Positions 1 to 11,523 are shown, counted from the stretch's first letter. The stretch: DNA of 64,000 nt from Ascochyta rabiei (GCF_004011695.2 NC_082413.1:496001-560000); one strand, 5' to 3'. Notes: a model not told the origin generated them from the sequence alone. A program made the numbers and translations.

Positions 1-4
1 CACG

Positions 5-1885
5 ATGAACACAGAAAGACCTACCTCCAGAAGCCCCCTTTACGGGCTTCCTGGACTGCAAGACGGACAGATCAGGCTGTTGCGCGTCCAAACCGAGAAC
101 GGGACCAGAGTGATCAATTGCACCGTCAGCATCCATAGCCTGGGTGAAAAGGGGCGCACTTCACAGTTTTCAGCGTTGTCCTACACGTGGGGCCCATCCC
201 ATCGAGGGTGTTGCAGCCTGTTAAGACCAACGTTAGACATGACGATTCTGTGTAACGGTGAACGAGTAGAGGTCACAGAGAATCTCTACGACTTTCTCTG
301 CTACTGGGCTTCAAACCAGGAGGGTTCCTCTTACATTTGGATCGATGCCCTCTGTATCGACCAACATAACATCTCTGAGCAAAGTCACCAGGTCAATATC
401 ATGGGTCAAATCTATTCTGCTGCAGATCGGGTCCTTGTCTGGCTAGGCCCTGAAGACGACTCGGTATATCTTGCGTTCGATATCGTGGAGAGATTAAACT
501 CGCTTGAACCTCAAGCAAGGTCGGCACTCAATCCCCACGAAGTCACCACTGACCACCTGAATCTTCTACTGGACCTTACGAGATGGAAGGCTTTGTCACA
601 TCTCTTTTCTCGAACCTGGTTCAGTCGGGCATGGATCATACAGGAAGCGGTCTTTGCCAGGAGCTGTACGGTTATCTGTGGATCGCACACTACTTCTTGG
701 GATACTCTTGCCAACATCTCGAGATTCCTTGCCACCAGCAGTTGGACAACCTTTCTCCGAAATCCAGCTGTGTTCGAAGACAACGCAGATCAGTGGTACA
801 ATACTCCAGCCCGACTTGCAGCTCAACACAAAACATGGAAGGGTTCCCATAAAGATGGTCTCCTGTACGCGCTCATTCGCGCTCGCCCGTCTGCTTGCCA
901 GGACCCGCGAGACAAGGTGTACTCACAGCTTCACTTGGGCCAAGCCGATATTTTTCCAGACTACAATCTCTCTGAATCCGAGGTGTATATCAATACAGCA
1001 ATGTACATACTGGAGCGATCTGGAAGCATGCTTTTGCTCACATGTGTGGAAGGGGAGGCCTTTCAGACCCCGGCTTTCTGCCTGCCATCCTGGGTGCCAG
1101 ACTGGAGCGTTCAAAAATTTGTAGGCCTGCGCATGACCGGGTACAGACACTTCCATGCGGCGATACGTCGATCACCAACTTACTCTGTCTCGCGTGACAA
1201 ACGAGTATTGGACGTGGAAGCTGTGAAGTTGGACGATATCGTGGAGACAAGTGACAAGAAGGAGAATCTGCGTGCCAACTTGCACTCTCCCACGTTCTGG
1301 CACTTGATTTCGAGACTTCCTTCGACATATGCGACTACACATGGCATTCAAAGTCGTGAGGAAGTTGTATGGCGCACTCTAACGACAAACAGAGGCAGCG
1401 TACTAGCAGATTGCAGAGCGCAATATCCAGCACCAGATGGTCTCAAGTACTCATTCCGCGACTGGATACTCTGGCGATACGCTACGTCTCTCGAGGAGCC
1501 TGCCACGTTTCCCATACCCTCTACCGAGCACAACATCCTACCCACCCAAGACGAACTTGAGGATACATGCAAAAGAGCTGCAAATGACCCTGCTTATCTT
1601 ACTGCTCTAGCACATCGAGCCTCGCTTTTTGACCTCCACTACTCGCACGCTATGCTTCAGCGACCCTACCGAACTAAGAAGGGTCATTTCGGCATCGGAA
1701 CCCAGTGCTTGCGCGAAGGCGACTCCGTCTGGCTTGTGTCTGGCTGTCGTGTACCCGTCATTTTTCGTCCCATCGAAGGCAGTATGCGCCACAGGCTTGT
1801 CGGCGGCTCTTATTTGCATGGCTTCATGGATAGAGAGGCGCTGAACCAAGAAGATGTAAACTTCGAGATGGTGAGCCTAGAGTAA
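5..1885 (+). CDS. HET-domain (heterokaryon incompatibility) protein
   Basis: Single-exon protein of 626 aa starting at an ATG 5 bases into the window. It has the HET-domain blocks in order: FSALSYTWG around residues 55-63, then YIWIDALCIDQ around 110-120, followed by the region with RVLVWLGPEDD around 142-152. The C-terminal part (GDSVWLVSGCRVPVIFRP and on) matches the usual tail of large fungal HET proteins, which ends in a short beta-rich segment. HET proteins take part in non-self recognition and can trigger cell death after hyphal fusion between unlike strains; most members in a genome have no proven role, so a specific allorecognition function is not claimed. No NACHT, ankyrin or WD repeats are visible in this protein. 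The start is the first ATG in frame, but the window edge leaves the possibility of further upstream coding. Confidence 0.9.
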   Translation: MNTERPTSRSPLYGLPGLQDGQIRLLRVQTENGTRVINCTVSIHSLGEKGRTSQFSALSYTWGPSHRGCCSLLRPTLDMTILCNGERVEVTENLYDFLCYWASNQEGSSYIWIDALCIDQHNISEQSHQVNIMGQIYSAADRVLVWLGPEDDSVYLAFDIVERLNSLEPQARSALNPHEVTTDHLNLLLDLTRWKALSHLFSRTWFSRAWIIQEAVFARSCTVICGSHTTSWDTLANISRFLATSSWTTFLRNPAVFEDNADQWYNTPARLAAQHKTWKGSHKDGLLYALIRARPSACQDPRDKVYSQLHLGQADIFPDYNLSESEVYINTAMYILERSGSMLLLTCVEGEAFQTPAFCLPSWVPDWSVQKFVGLRMTGYRHFHAAIRRSPTYSVSRDKRVLDVEAVKLDDIVETSDKKENLRANLHSPTFWHLISRLPSTYATTHGIQSREEVVWRTLTTNRGSVLADCRAQYPAPDGLKYSFRDWILWRYATSLEEPATFPIPSTEHNILPTQDELEDTCKRAANDPAYLTALAHRASLFDLHYSHAMLQRPYRTKKGHFGIGTQCLREGDSVWLVSGCRVPVIFRPIEGSMRHRLVGGSYLHGFMDREALNQEDVNFEMVSLE

Positions 1886-1951
1886 GCACAGACTGGACGA
1901 GGAACGTGCAGGTCCACTCGGTGCAAGCGCTTGACGAAGCAACGCCTTGTG

Positions 1952-2001
1952 CTAGATCACAGCCCCTCTTTTGAACGATGGAAAGAGGGGCTGTGATCTA
2001 G
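1952..2001. repeat. perfect 20-bp inverted repeat (hairpin) after the HET gene
   Basis: Arms at 1952-1971 and 1982-2001 are exact reverse complements (the left arm starts ctagatcaca), separated by a 10-base loop. It lies 67 bp after the HET stop codon, so it probably falls in the 3' UTR, where the transcript could fold into a very stable stem. It could also be a tiny mobile-element footprint; no target-site duplication was recognised. Confidence 0.9.
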
Positions 2002-3935
2002 AGCAAGTCAATTCTGACGAGTGACAGACCGTTTCCTTGACCTCGCCTGGCGAGGTAGCTTCTTGCACCACTACTCTTGTTTCAGCCCTGTATATCGTGG
2101 AGTAGACAATACGAGGAGACATGTGTGCTGCCCACCTTCGAGCGTGAGTGATCTACAGCAGGTGTTTACCGAAGTCATACGTCTGGTAACAGATATCACC
2201 GCCACGAATTGAAAGCACGTTCGGTCAGAGAAAGGGCATAGGTGTGATGGGCCGGGTGGATACTTTCTCCTGCGCAGAGAAAGGCTTTGCTGGTCCTCTC
2301 AGAGCATCTCCACGTTCATGGTTTGCTCTCTGGTCACGTTAGTGGGCCAAGTGCCGCACGGCTGCCAGCATGGTTGCAGTCTGAGTCACCAAACGTCCAA
2401 ACACGACGCCAAGACTGTTGCCTGGGCGCGGATTGTCGCGCGTCAGGTCGGCATCTGCATTGTCAATGCAACGCACAACGTTGAATGAGAAGCGAGACAG
2501 CATTTGAGAACCCCGCGACACCAGTCTCACAATGCGTGGGGCGGTGTTCACCGGTGTGCGCGGCCGGTCAGCGATGGTGGTCGTGAGTCATGACATGCGG
2601 AGAACGCAAGTGGTGCCAGCAAACCACGGCGCAAGCAGGCCGCGCCTTTACGCACGCTAAATCCTGGATCGCCGGCGTACCGCTACTTTGTTCAATTGTT
2701 GCCTTGTCTTCGGGTGAAAGCAACTCCTGGGACCTGTCGCTCTCCCTTCTCTCTGTCACTCTGTTGCTTGCATTTGGACCAGGGCGTATGCGAGGACCAA
2801 GCTGGGTACGCACAGTCTGTCGCACCTGTCTCAGGATCTGCGGTGCATTCCAAGGCAGCGACCGATTGCGCAACCCGTCGCCGCCAGCCAACGTGGGCAG
2901 CCGCATCGCGACAGAATTTTCATCGTCGAACTTGGGTCTGCTGGGAGGCGAGTGCTGTGGCGAAGGTGAGTGGCCAGCCTGCCTGGGCCCGAACAGCGCC
3001 GGTTGCAGCGTCATGGCCTGGTAGGGTAGTGAGAATCTGCGTGCGTCAGAATCGCGACAACACGAGCGCTGCACTCGTTGGAACACGGCGTGGAAGACAG
3101 CGGGCACATGTGGCAAGGAGCTGAACAGCGACTTCACCACCCTGGCTGTCGCAGGAAGCGAGGCAGCGCGGTGCAGTGAAGGAGAGACGCGCCTGTGCAT
3201 GACGAACCGCCCCTTTTCTCGCCGCAGAGCCTTCCAGCTGCAAAAGCGGCGTGTGGTTATGGCCGCTAGCGCAGTGCACGGGCCCTGCACCCGCTACTAT
3301 AAGTATCCGGGCTGCCCCCTTGATTTACTGCCCTTTTGGTCGCCTTGCACTCCGCTCGCCGCCTCACTCAGCTCCCCGCACCACCCCACGCCGCAAACAG
3401 AAAACACCGTTTTCCATCTGCGCGCTCTCTAATAACGCGACTCGGGACTCACTGTGTGCATATCTGCGCTCATCCGCTCTCTTCGAGGCTGAGAAGCTCT
3501 TTCTGCGATCGGCGCTAGCCTTGTTCGCTTGCGACAGCCATACGAGCAGCCTTCCCTCCAGTCGCATCTCTCCGACTTCCCCTGCCAAAGGCTTGCTGGC
3601 TTCGCTTTTGGTCTCACCACTACCACCGTACATCACTAACCACTGCCTCCACCGGCGGCGATACACGATCGACGGCATACTCTTGTCAACGTTTGCCCGG
3701 GACTCTTTCGATAGTAGCTCTCCTGCCTCCGGTACGGTCACACCTTGCCTACCTCTTCCATCTCCACACTCGGTGTCGACCGATTATTGCAATACATTCG
3801 CGATTCCGTAGTCCACCTGACTAGACCGCCGCTTCTCCAAGTCATATTCTGACCTGCGCAGTCTGTCAAGAACCCTCTTCAGATACTCTCTAGCTCGTTC
3901 GGCATTCCGTCGAGCTCGTACATCAATCCACAATC
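2002..3935. other. intergenic: HET 3' side and TBP upstream region
   Basis: About 1.9 kb without a convincing gene. Open frames exist on both strands (for example 2568-3290 minus and 3251-3811 plus) because the stretch is GC-rich, but none shows a recognisable domain or codon regularity. A TATA-like actataagt lies at about 3296 and the following 600 bases are pyrimidine-rich, as is common in long 5' leaders of fungal housekeeping genes, so 3300-3935 is probably the TBP promoter and leader. Confidence 0.5.
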
Positions 3936-4781
3936 ATGGATCCTTCTTCTCTCACCTCCCATCCGTCCACCGCCGCTCAGGCCAAGACGGTAAGCCTGTG
4001 TGATGTCTATGTTTGCGAACCCTCTGTTAACATCTCCCCTAGTTCGTCGGGCCTGGCTCTCTGTCCTACCCAAACAGCGGAGACCTGACCCCGCCGACGT
4101 CCGAGAAGAGTGCGCTGCCTGATGCCAACAATGCCAACGGCGTTGCAACCCCAGCGGCTACCCCCGATACACAGAATGGCCAAGTGCCTTCTGGAATCGT
4201 GCCCACCCTCCAGAACATTGTCGCTACAGTCAACCTTTCCGCTCGCCTAGACCTCAAGACCATTGCTTTGCATGCGCGTAATGCCGAGTACAACCCGAAG
4301 CGTTTTGCTGCGGTTATCATGCGTATTCGTGAGCCCAAGACAACGGCTCTGGTCTTTGCGAGTGGAAAGATGGTCGTCACTGGTGCCAAGTCTGAGGATG
4401 ATAGCCGCCTCGCTTCCCGCAAGTATGCGCGGATTATCCAGAAGCTGGGGTTCAACGCAAAGTTCACTGTACGTTGCGCCAGACTCTTCGTCTGGAGCTT
4501 TGGCTAATAGTGACTAGGACTTCAAGATTCAGAACATCGTTGGCTCCTGCGATATCAAGTTCCCCATTCGCTTGGAGGGTCTTGCATCTCGCCATCACAC
4601 TTTCTCGTCCTACGAGCCCGAACTCTTCCCCGGTCTCATCTACCGCATGATGAAGCCCAAGATTGTCTTGCTCATCTTCGTCAGTGGCAAGATCGTCTTG
4701 ACCGGTGCGAAGGTTCGTGAAGAGATCTACCAGGCTTTCGAGCTCATCTACCCTGTCTTGTCGGACTTCCGCAAGTCCTGA
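3936..4781 (+). CDS. SPT15: TATA-box-binding protein (TBP)
   Basis: TBP nucleates preinitiation complexes for RNA polymerases I, II and III by bending TATA DNA. Three exons: 3936-3989, 4043-4468 and 4518-4781, with introns of 53 bp (gtaagc...cctag) and 49 bp (gtacgt...actag). The joined product is 247 aa. Residues 1-67 are a short non-conserved Ser/Thr/Pro-rich head; the saddle core starts at [16 protein letters not shown]. The two pseudo-repeats are visible from [12 protein letters not shown] and [20 protein letters not shown], each with its FxSGKxVxTGAK strand ([12 protein letters not shown] and [12 protein letters not shown]). The second intron splits the core between the repeats. The ATG is the first in frame before the head, and the protein ends at the usual YPVLSDFRK. 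Identity is certain; exon borders are well supported because all splice sites are canonical. Confidence 0.97.
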
Positions 4782-5536
4782 AATCCCTCTACTATACCCT
4801 TGTCATTTTTGCGGCATTGCATGGTGTTTTTGGTCGGTGGTCTTCCTTTAGCAGTTACTCAAATTGCGTATCCCGGTTCGGTTCTCAAAGTTCAGTAAAC
4901 AACCTTTCGATGAGATAGACATCAGCACTCGAGGAGCTCAGCCTCCAGTAATCATGTTCATGGGGGCTTGGAAGTGCGAATGGTTTTGGGCCTCATTGCT
5001 TCAGTACGAGTACGATACGCTGGCGACGGTGGCAGATGTGGCTACGACTTCAAGCTTGTCTTTGAGGGTTGCGAAGGCGCTGGTGCAGGCGTGAAAGCTT
5101 GCACGGAGATGCTCAGTATGGCCGCCTATGCGACGCCAGAGCTCTTGAGGTGGTGCTTGTTGCGAATCATGGTTTCTTCCCTCAGCTCTTCCTACTGGAA
5201 CAGCTTCGGTAGTAAAAGGATCATGATATCAGAATATCTTTCTGCTCCTGCCTCACTACGTGCTTGTTACCGTGTAACGACCCTTGCCCATGTCGAAATG
5301 CGCGCATAACCTGTCCTGTTCTGTCCCCGGGCTAGCGCATGGAGGATCAATGACGGCTTCTCCGCCATTGTCCTGTTTTGTTGATCCGGCTGTACAACAT
5401 CGTCCATCCTTTTTGGCCTATCTCAAGACGCATCCGCTTGTGCGTTGGATCATAAACCCACAATGCTTTCGCAGCACCCGTAATTGACGACCCGGCTGTT
5501 GTCCTTATTGGTGTGATCTGTTCTGACACCCTAGCT
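4782..5536. other. intergenic between convergent TBP and DLT1
   Basis: The stretch holds the 3' ends of two convergent genes. Short open frames (for example 4864-5094) lack any recognisable domain. Nothing else was seen. Confidence 0.6.
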
Positions 5537-6934
5537 TCACCCTCCTTGAATGTCATACTGGTATGGCAGCTCCCCCTCACTCGGGTTGGGATGCAGTCGA
5601 ATCACACTCCTGCCCGAGCCTAGCGAGCTCGTCGACGAATTCGGCAGGATCGTGCTCGGACTGCGCCGTGATCCCCTCACCACCACCGAACCCCGGTCTG
5701 ACTGAGTCCAGAAGGAAACCGCAGATGGTGACCGCGGCGTGCCGTAGACCTCTGAACTCCTCTGCGCCTGACGTGAAGGCGCGGTGCGTAGTGTCTGCGG
5801 GGAGTGGGGACTTGCGGCGCTGCTGCTACCGCTGATGCTGTTGGAGAGAGAGGCCGATGAGGGCTGGTGTGCGAGACGCGATGTACGTGTAGGGAGTGAG
5901 TGTGAGGGGCTGCTCCCGCTGGTCATGGATTCGCTGGACGAGGATTGCGTCGGAGCGAGGCTGCGGGTCTCGCTGTAGAGGCTCTGCGCGCGCAGGTCTT
6001 CGATTACGTCTGTGTCGAGCTCCGTCATTCCGTTGAGGATGTCGGCAAATGTAGACATTGTATCTTTGAATTGCGTCTCCGTAAGGCATGCGGTTGAGAA
6101 GCGCGCGTGTTCGTATTGTGCAAGGAAGGCAGAGCCTAGCGACGGCGGGTTGAGAAGGCCAAGTTCGGACAGGCGTGCCAAATAAGAGCGCAAGCCCATA
6201 GCACGTGGGCGCTGAAGAAGCGTGACAATCTGCGCATCAGGTAGGAGAGGCGTCTCGTGGGGGAACTGAATCGAGCCTGTTTCTACAGTAGGGTCGGGCG
6301 GCGCGAGGGAGACGGCTTTCGCTTCGATCAGATTGGGTAGCTCGCATATCACACTCCAGTACTGGAGGTTTGGCAAATCGGGAGACGCAGGTGAAGCCCA
6401 GCCTGGATGCGAGATGTGACCCCATGGTGGTGACTCTGCGGAGATGGGTAGGATGGTCGCATCGGGCACACCGTGGCGATTCTTCTTCTTATGTGCCCTA
6501 TCTTTCTCCTTCTCCTTCTCAGAGGTGCCTGGTCGTCCCTCGTCTAGCTCATCGTCTGTATCCTCTCCTGCGTGTCCCTCATCCCTAACGTCTCTAGGCC
6601 GCGAGTCCCACGCCACGATTGCACTCCGCCTAAGATGTTTCACAACCATCCTGCGCACCATCCTCCCCACCTCGCCCTCCTCCACTGGCACATACGGCTT
6701 CGGAATCGCTTGTAGTACGCTGCGGTTTGTGTATATGCGCGTTGAGTAAATGAGTATTACAATAAGTGCCGTGAGTACATAGACTCCGCCAATGACAAAG
6801 AGCTTCGGAATCTCTTGGGTCTTGATGGTCTGGTATATAATATCGCCAGGCGACACACATAACAAGAGCAGGAGCACGATGAGCAGTGTGGTGTACGTTG
6901 TCGAATACCATATCCTGAATAGGGGGATGCGCAT
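5537..6934 (-). CDS. DLT1: DLT1 family membrane protein (defect at low temperature)
   Basis: Single-exon protein of 465 aa. The N-terminus has the DLT1 family pattern: FRIWYSTTYTTLL at the start of a first membrane segment (about residues 12-28), then the SPGDIIYQT loop, then a second membrane segment KLFVIGGVYVLTALIVILIYSTRIYT (about 43-67) followed by NRSVLQAIPKPYVPVE. The remainder is cytoplasmic: a basic stretch, an acidic and lysine-rich insert near residues 120-150, a conserved block around PPDPTVETGSIQFPHETPLLPDAQ, and a Ser-rich tail of about 130 residues. Yeast Dlt1 is needed for growth in the cold by an unknown mechanism, so the molecular role is open. The protein is longer than the yeast one mainly because of the Ser-rich tail. 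The start ATG directly precedes the first membrane segment. Confidence 0.85.
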   Translation of the reverse strand: MRIPLFRIWYSTTYTTLLIVLLLLLCVSPGDIIYQTIKTQEIPKLFVIGGVYVLTALIVILIYSTRIYTNRSVLQAIPKPYVPVEEGEVGRMVRRMVVKHLRRSAIVAWDSRPRDVRDEGHAGEDTDDELDEGRPGTSEKEKEKDRAHKKKNRHGVPDATILPISAESPPWGHISHPGWASPASPDLPNLQYWSVICELPNLIEAKAVSLAPPDPTVETGSIQFPHETPLLPDAQIVTLLQRPRAMGLRSYLARLSELGLLNPPSLGSAFLAQYEHARFSTACLTETQFKDTMSTFADILNGMTELDTDVIEDLRAQSLYSETRSLAPTQSSSSESMTSGSSPSHSLPTRTSRLAHQPSSASLSNSISGSSSAASPHSPQTLRTAPSRQAQRSSEVYGTPRSPSAVSFWTQSDRGSVVVRGSRRSPSTILPNSSTSSLGSGRSVIRLHPNPSEGELPYQYDIQGG

Positions 6935-7644
6935 CGTGGCGGTCGGTGAAATACGGCGTGTGAGGTGAGGATATGCATCGATGTGGTCTATTAAAAGTTA
7001 AGGCTATTGGGTGGTACTACATTACGAGAGTGGGCGTGGTGTTGAAGGAGCGTTGCTGGTGTCGTGATGGGGTGCAGGAAGGTGCCAAGGCGCTGACGCA
7101 TGCACGCACGACCTAGCACAACCCACGGGATTGTTGCATGCTTCCTCCACCCCACATGCTTCCTGCATGTCTCAAGAGCAGCACGCGTCTTTGACGTTTC
7201 TTTCTTGTACTTACACAATTAGCATGTCATCGCCAGCGAGAGTCGTGAACCAGATAGATGATGTCATATGCTCTTCAATATTCAAAACACAACGCAAAGG
7301 TCTGCAGGTCCCCACACATCTCCAAACGTCTCCGCTTGCTCCTCACATCGGCTAAACAATGTTCTACCGAATTGCTCCCTGCGTGCCAAATGTCAGCCAC
7401 GAGTAAGTTTCGATTGATGGCATGAGAGCGGGTAGCCAAGTGTTCCACGCCAGGCTAGTGCGACTCGAAACGCTGCATATCATCACCCGCACAAGGTAAG
7501 AGATGCTTCTGTCGAGCATGCCGGAGACTGAAACGTGCATCGTTCGTGATGATCCATCATCTCAGCCAAAGCTTGAAGCCACATGGGGCTTGATCTTTCT
7601 CTCTCCTTTCTCTCTCCCAGCGTTGCTACCACCCAACCGCTCTT
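6935..7644. other. divergent promoter region, DLT1 / GH47 mannosidase
   Basis: Shared 5' region of two divergent genes. A strong pyrimidine tract (ttctctctcctttctctctc) at about 7597-7616 ends in cccag just before the GH47 start codon. That is either a CT-box typical of fungal core promoters or the 3' end of an intron in the 5' leader; the sequence alone does not decide. No gene was found. Confidence 0.5.
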
Positions 7645-9498
7645 ATGCATAGTAGAAAGGGCTCGTATGGCTACTTGCCGTACAGATCGAAGGTGCAGGT
7701 GAGGTGGCTTGGTCTCGTTTGCGTTGTCTTGGTTACGTTGGTCCTATTCTTTCTTACAGAGGCAAACTTCTGGATTCTGCCGCGCCCACCACGCTTTCCA
7801 TCTTCGCAAACCTCGTGTCCAGCGTCACCGCCGTCACCGTCAATCCTATCTCAACCACACGATCGATTCAGTTGGAGGAACGTAACTCAGCACCATGGAG
7901 TTGCAACGCTGGCACAGCTGCCCTCCTCTTCGAACACTAAGACACCGCAAGTACAATTCGACTTCAAGCAAGAGGAGCCACCTCTTTATCATGAGCTCAT
8001 GCGCAAGCGTCGGCAAGCTGCAGTCAAGACGACATTCGAAAGGTGCTGGCACGCTTACAAAGAGCACGCTTGGAAACAAGACGAGCTGCTGCCTATTTCG
8101 GGAGGATCGAAAACAACATTTGGTGGCTGGGGTGCAACCCTCGTCGATAGTCTGGATACACTCTGGATCATGGATATGAAGGCCGAGTTTCAGGAAGCTG
8201 TTGAAGCGGTCAATGACATAGACTTTGCGCCTGGAGACGGGGAGCTCAACATGTTCGAAACGACTATCCGCTATCTTGGAGGCCTGCTTGCTGCATACGA
8301 TCTCACGGACTGCAAAGACAGTAGACTACTTGAGAAAGCAATGGAGTTGGGTGACATGATCTACATGAGTTTCGACACTCCAAATCGCATGCCGATCACA
8401 CGCTGGAGCGCTAAGAGGGCCGCGGCCGGGGAAGAGCAATCCGCAGCATCTCAGGGCATCATCGCAGAACTCGCCTCCTTCAGCCTCGAATTCACACGTC
8501 TCTCTCAACTTACAGGCGACATGCGCTATTACGATGCCGTAACTCGCGTCACAACCATCCTTGCAGACCAGCAAAATCGTACCAACATCCCAGGTCTATG
8601 GCCTGTAGGCATCAATGTTCAGAAGCCGGACCTCACTCGCGATAACCTTTTCAGCCTTGGCGCAATGGCAGATTCTGCCTACGAATATATCGGCAAGACT
8701 TTCCAGCTCCTACACAAGACCGGCTCAACCGCCTCTCAATACGCTACAATGTATACGGCCGCCATGGAAGCAGTGATAACGCACCTCCTCTTCCGTCCCC
8801 GCACGCCCGACAACGCAGACATCCTAATGCCAGCAGCCGTCCGCATCGACGCTTCTGGCATTACTACACACGACTACACCGCTCAACACCTGGTCTGTTT
8901 TGTTGGCGGCATGCTTGCGCTTGGTTCCAAGCTCTTTGGAAACGTATCCCACCTCGACTATGGCCGTAGAGTGACGGACGCATGCGTTTGGAGCTACACG
9001 CACGCGCCAAATGGTGTCATGCCAGAGATGTTCCGTATGACACCCTGTCCTACGCATGAGCCGTGTGAGTTCGATGAAGCGACCAGCCAAAAGCAGCAGT
9101 TTCCAGGTTTTGAGCGCGTGGTGGATGCGCGGTACATGTTGAGGCCCGAGGCGATTGAAAGCGTGTTTTACATGTACCGGATAACAGGGGAGAGGAGGTA
9201 TCAGGACATCGCATGGAGCATGTTTGATGCAATTGAGAGGCGGACCAGAACAGGGATGGCGAATGCAGCCATAAGAGACGTGACGCGAAAGATGGAAGGG
9301 AAGGAGGCAAGTGAGCTGAAGAGGGGCGTGGGTGCTAGGGACGACGAGAGCGAGCTGGAGTTGGAAGACAGTATGGAGAGCTTCTGGATGGCCGAGACGC
9401 TGAAGTACTTTTATTTGATTTTCAGCGAGCCGGATTTGTTGAGTCTGGATGAGTGGGTGTTCAATACCGAGGCACATCCTTTCAGGGTGGGCGTTTAG
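7645..9498 (+). CDS. GH47 alpha-1,2-mannosidase, type II membrane protein
   Basis: Class I mannosidases trim alpha-1,2-linked mannose from N-glycans in the ER or Golgi, using inversion and a Ca2+ ion. The single exon encodes 617 aa. A cytoplasmic tail of about 20 residues is followed by one membrane anchor (WLGLVCVVLVTLVLFFL, about 21-37) and a Ser/Pro-rich stem, giving the expected type II topology. The catalytic barrel starts at VKTTFERCWHAYKEHAW; GGWGATLVDSLDTLWIM, FETTIRYLGGLLAAYDL, MPEMFRMTPC, LRPEAIESVFYMYR and the final FNTEAHPF are all family landmarks. The Thr in FNTEAHP (about residue 608) is the Ca2+ ligand, and Glu residues in FETTIRYLGG and RPEAIES are part of the acidic active site. 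Both termini look complete. Which of the several fungal GH47 paralogues this is (ER MNS1-like or Golgi) cannot be decided here. Confidence 0.93.
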   Translation: MHSRKGSYGYLPYRSKVQVRWLGLVCVVLVTLVLFFLTEANFWILPRPPRFPSSQTSCPASPPSPSILSQPHDRFSWRNVTQHHGVATLAQLPSSSNTKTPQVQFDFKQEEPPLYHELMRKRRQAAVKTTFERCWHAYKEHAWKQDELLPISGGSKTTFGGWGATLVDSLDTLWIMDMKAEFQEAVEAVNDIDFAPGDGELNMFETTIRYLGGLLAAYDLTDCKDSRLLEKAMELGDMIYMSFDTPNRMPITRWSAKRAAAGEEQSAASQGIIAELASFSLEFTRLSQLTGDMRYYDAVTRVTTILADQQNRTNIPGLWPVGINVQKPDLTRDNLFSLGAMADSAYEYIGKTFQLLHKTGSTASQYATMYTAAMEAVITHLLFRPRTPDNADILMPAAVRIDASGITTHDYTAQHLVCFVGGMLALGSKLFGNVSHLDYGRRVTDACVWSYTHAPNGVMPEMFRMTPCPTHEPCEFDEATSQKQQFPGFERVVDARYMLRPEAIESVFYMYRITGERRYQDIAWSMFDAIERRTRTGMANAAIRDVTRKMEGKEASELKRGVGARDDESELELEDSMESFWMAETLKYFYLIFSEPDLLSLDEWVFNTEAHPFRVGV

Positions 9499-10178
9499 AT
9501 GGAGACATCATGATAAATATCCTGGGAAACCACACATTGAAACTACCTGAGCCATCACATCTGCAAACGTTTCCCGCAAATGCCACCACTCGCTCAAAGG
9601 CTACTGGTCCTCTCCCTGAACTCCGTCAAATCTACATCCTTGCCCGTGAATCTGATCGCCGCCACTCTCAACCTAAGCCTTGCCTATCTGCTTCCTGCAT
9701 GATTCCGGAGCGTCAATCGCATCTTGGAAAGCCACATGACATGACTGTCATTTCCAGGCCCCAGCCATGTTGGTTTCGGACTGCAATCACAACTGGCTGA
9801 TTCTCTGCGAGTCAGAAACTCATAGCCACGCCCCCGGCGTCCTTTGCATGGTCACCAAAGCCGTCCCATCGACACCATCTGGGTAGATGCTGTCTCTGTG
9901 ATGATGGGTTTGAAGCCTAGTTGTAGTGAATGGATGAGTTGAGGTCAGTACTTGAGTTGCGAGGATTGTGCATACAGGATTTAGCGGAAGCGATGAAGTG
10001 GGAGTGAGGTGTCGTTTCGGAGTGGTGTGTTTTTACTGGACGATAGACCGTTAAGATCGGGTTTTGATGTGTTCTCGGTATATTGACCGCTGGAGTTGTT
10101 GATACATAAGACGGCATGTGAGAAGGCGATTGTCATGATTGTACATATATGTATAGCCAAACTAGAATTTAGTCTGCT
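9499..10178. other. intergenic between convergent GH47 and thiolase genes
   Basis: Terminator regions of two convergent genes. Open frames here are short and without recognisable content. Nothing else was seen. Confidence 0.6.
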
Positions 10179-11492
10179 TTACTCGGCGACCCAAACAGCA
10201 GCCATACCCATACCGGTGCCAATGCACATGCTCGTGACACCAATCTTCTGCTTCGTCCTCCTCAGCTCGGTCAGCAGTGTGCTGACCTGCCTTGCGCCTG
10301 TGACACCCAGCGGGTGGCCGAACGCAATGGCGCCGCCCTTGGGGTTGATCTTCTTCTGATCGAGGCCCAGCTCGTTGATGCAGAACAGACATTGACTAGC
10401 AAACGCCTCGTTGATCTCGTAGATGTCGACTTCATCCTTGTTCAGGCCCGTCTTCTCGAGGACAACGGGAATGGCAGCAGCGGGACCGACGCCCATGAGT
10501 AGAGGGGGAACGCCGACGATGGATGCCTGGACGAACTTGCCGATGATCTTCTGGCCGAGGCGTTCAGCGGTGCTGCGCTTCATCAGCAGAACGGCGGCGG
10601 CGCCATCGGAAATCTGCGACGCGTTGCCAGCGTGGATGGAGCCGTCCTTTGCGAAAGCAGCACGGATCTTACCCAGAGACTCGGCGGTGATGCCCTCACG
10701 GACACCGTCGTCCTTGGAGACAGTGATGGTCTTCTCCTCATCGGTCTTGGGGTCAGTCCACTTGACGGTCAAAGGAGCAATCTCCTCATCGAAGAGACCC
10801 TGCTTCTGCGCCTCGACAGCCTTCTGGAACGACTTTGCGGCAAACGCATCCTGGTCCGCGCGTGTGATCTTCTTGTCCTTGGCCATCTTTTCAGACAGCA
10901 CACCCATGGGCACTTTGCAGTTGGCGGCCTCCTTGTTGCTCTCAAGGAGCTCGCTGAGCTCGCTAACAGCATTGGGGCCGTATTGTGTAGACATGCTCTC
11001 CGAGCCAGCACCAACGCCGATCTCGATCATGCCGCTCTTGATGGCATTTGCGATGTCGACGCAGGCTTGCAGACCAGACGAGCATTGCCTGTTCAGGCTC
11101 TTGACAGCCGCGGTAACGGGGAAGCCGGCTGCGAGGGCGGCTGCACGGAACTCTGTGGCTCCGCCGCCTGGGGCGAGGACAGTACCAACGGCGATGTCTT
11201 CAACGAGCTTGGGGTCGATACCAGAGCGCTCAATGAGAGCCTTGAAGGCGCCGTGGAGGAGATCGGCGCTCTGGGTGTCCTTGAAGCCACCCTTGCCACC
11301 CTTGGTGATGGGTGTTCGGAGGGCGCAGGTAACGACGACCTACGAATGCGGTCAGCAGGCATTCTTCATTGAGAAGTGTTCACATGTCAAGCGTCAGGTA
11401 ACGAGTACTTCATGTAAATGCAGCAGTCGAAGAGGTTGCGAGAACTTACATCATCAGCATGCTTCTCAAGCACACTCGACTTTCCTTTACCG

Positions 11493-11523
<31 letters not shown>

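Noticed and set aside
2568..3290. 240-codon open frame on the minus strand upstream of TBP
   Set aside because: Composition follows local GC content, rich in Arg/Ser/Pro, no domain, overlaps the likely TBP promoter; similar long frames exist on the other strand.
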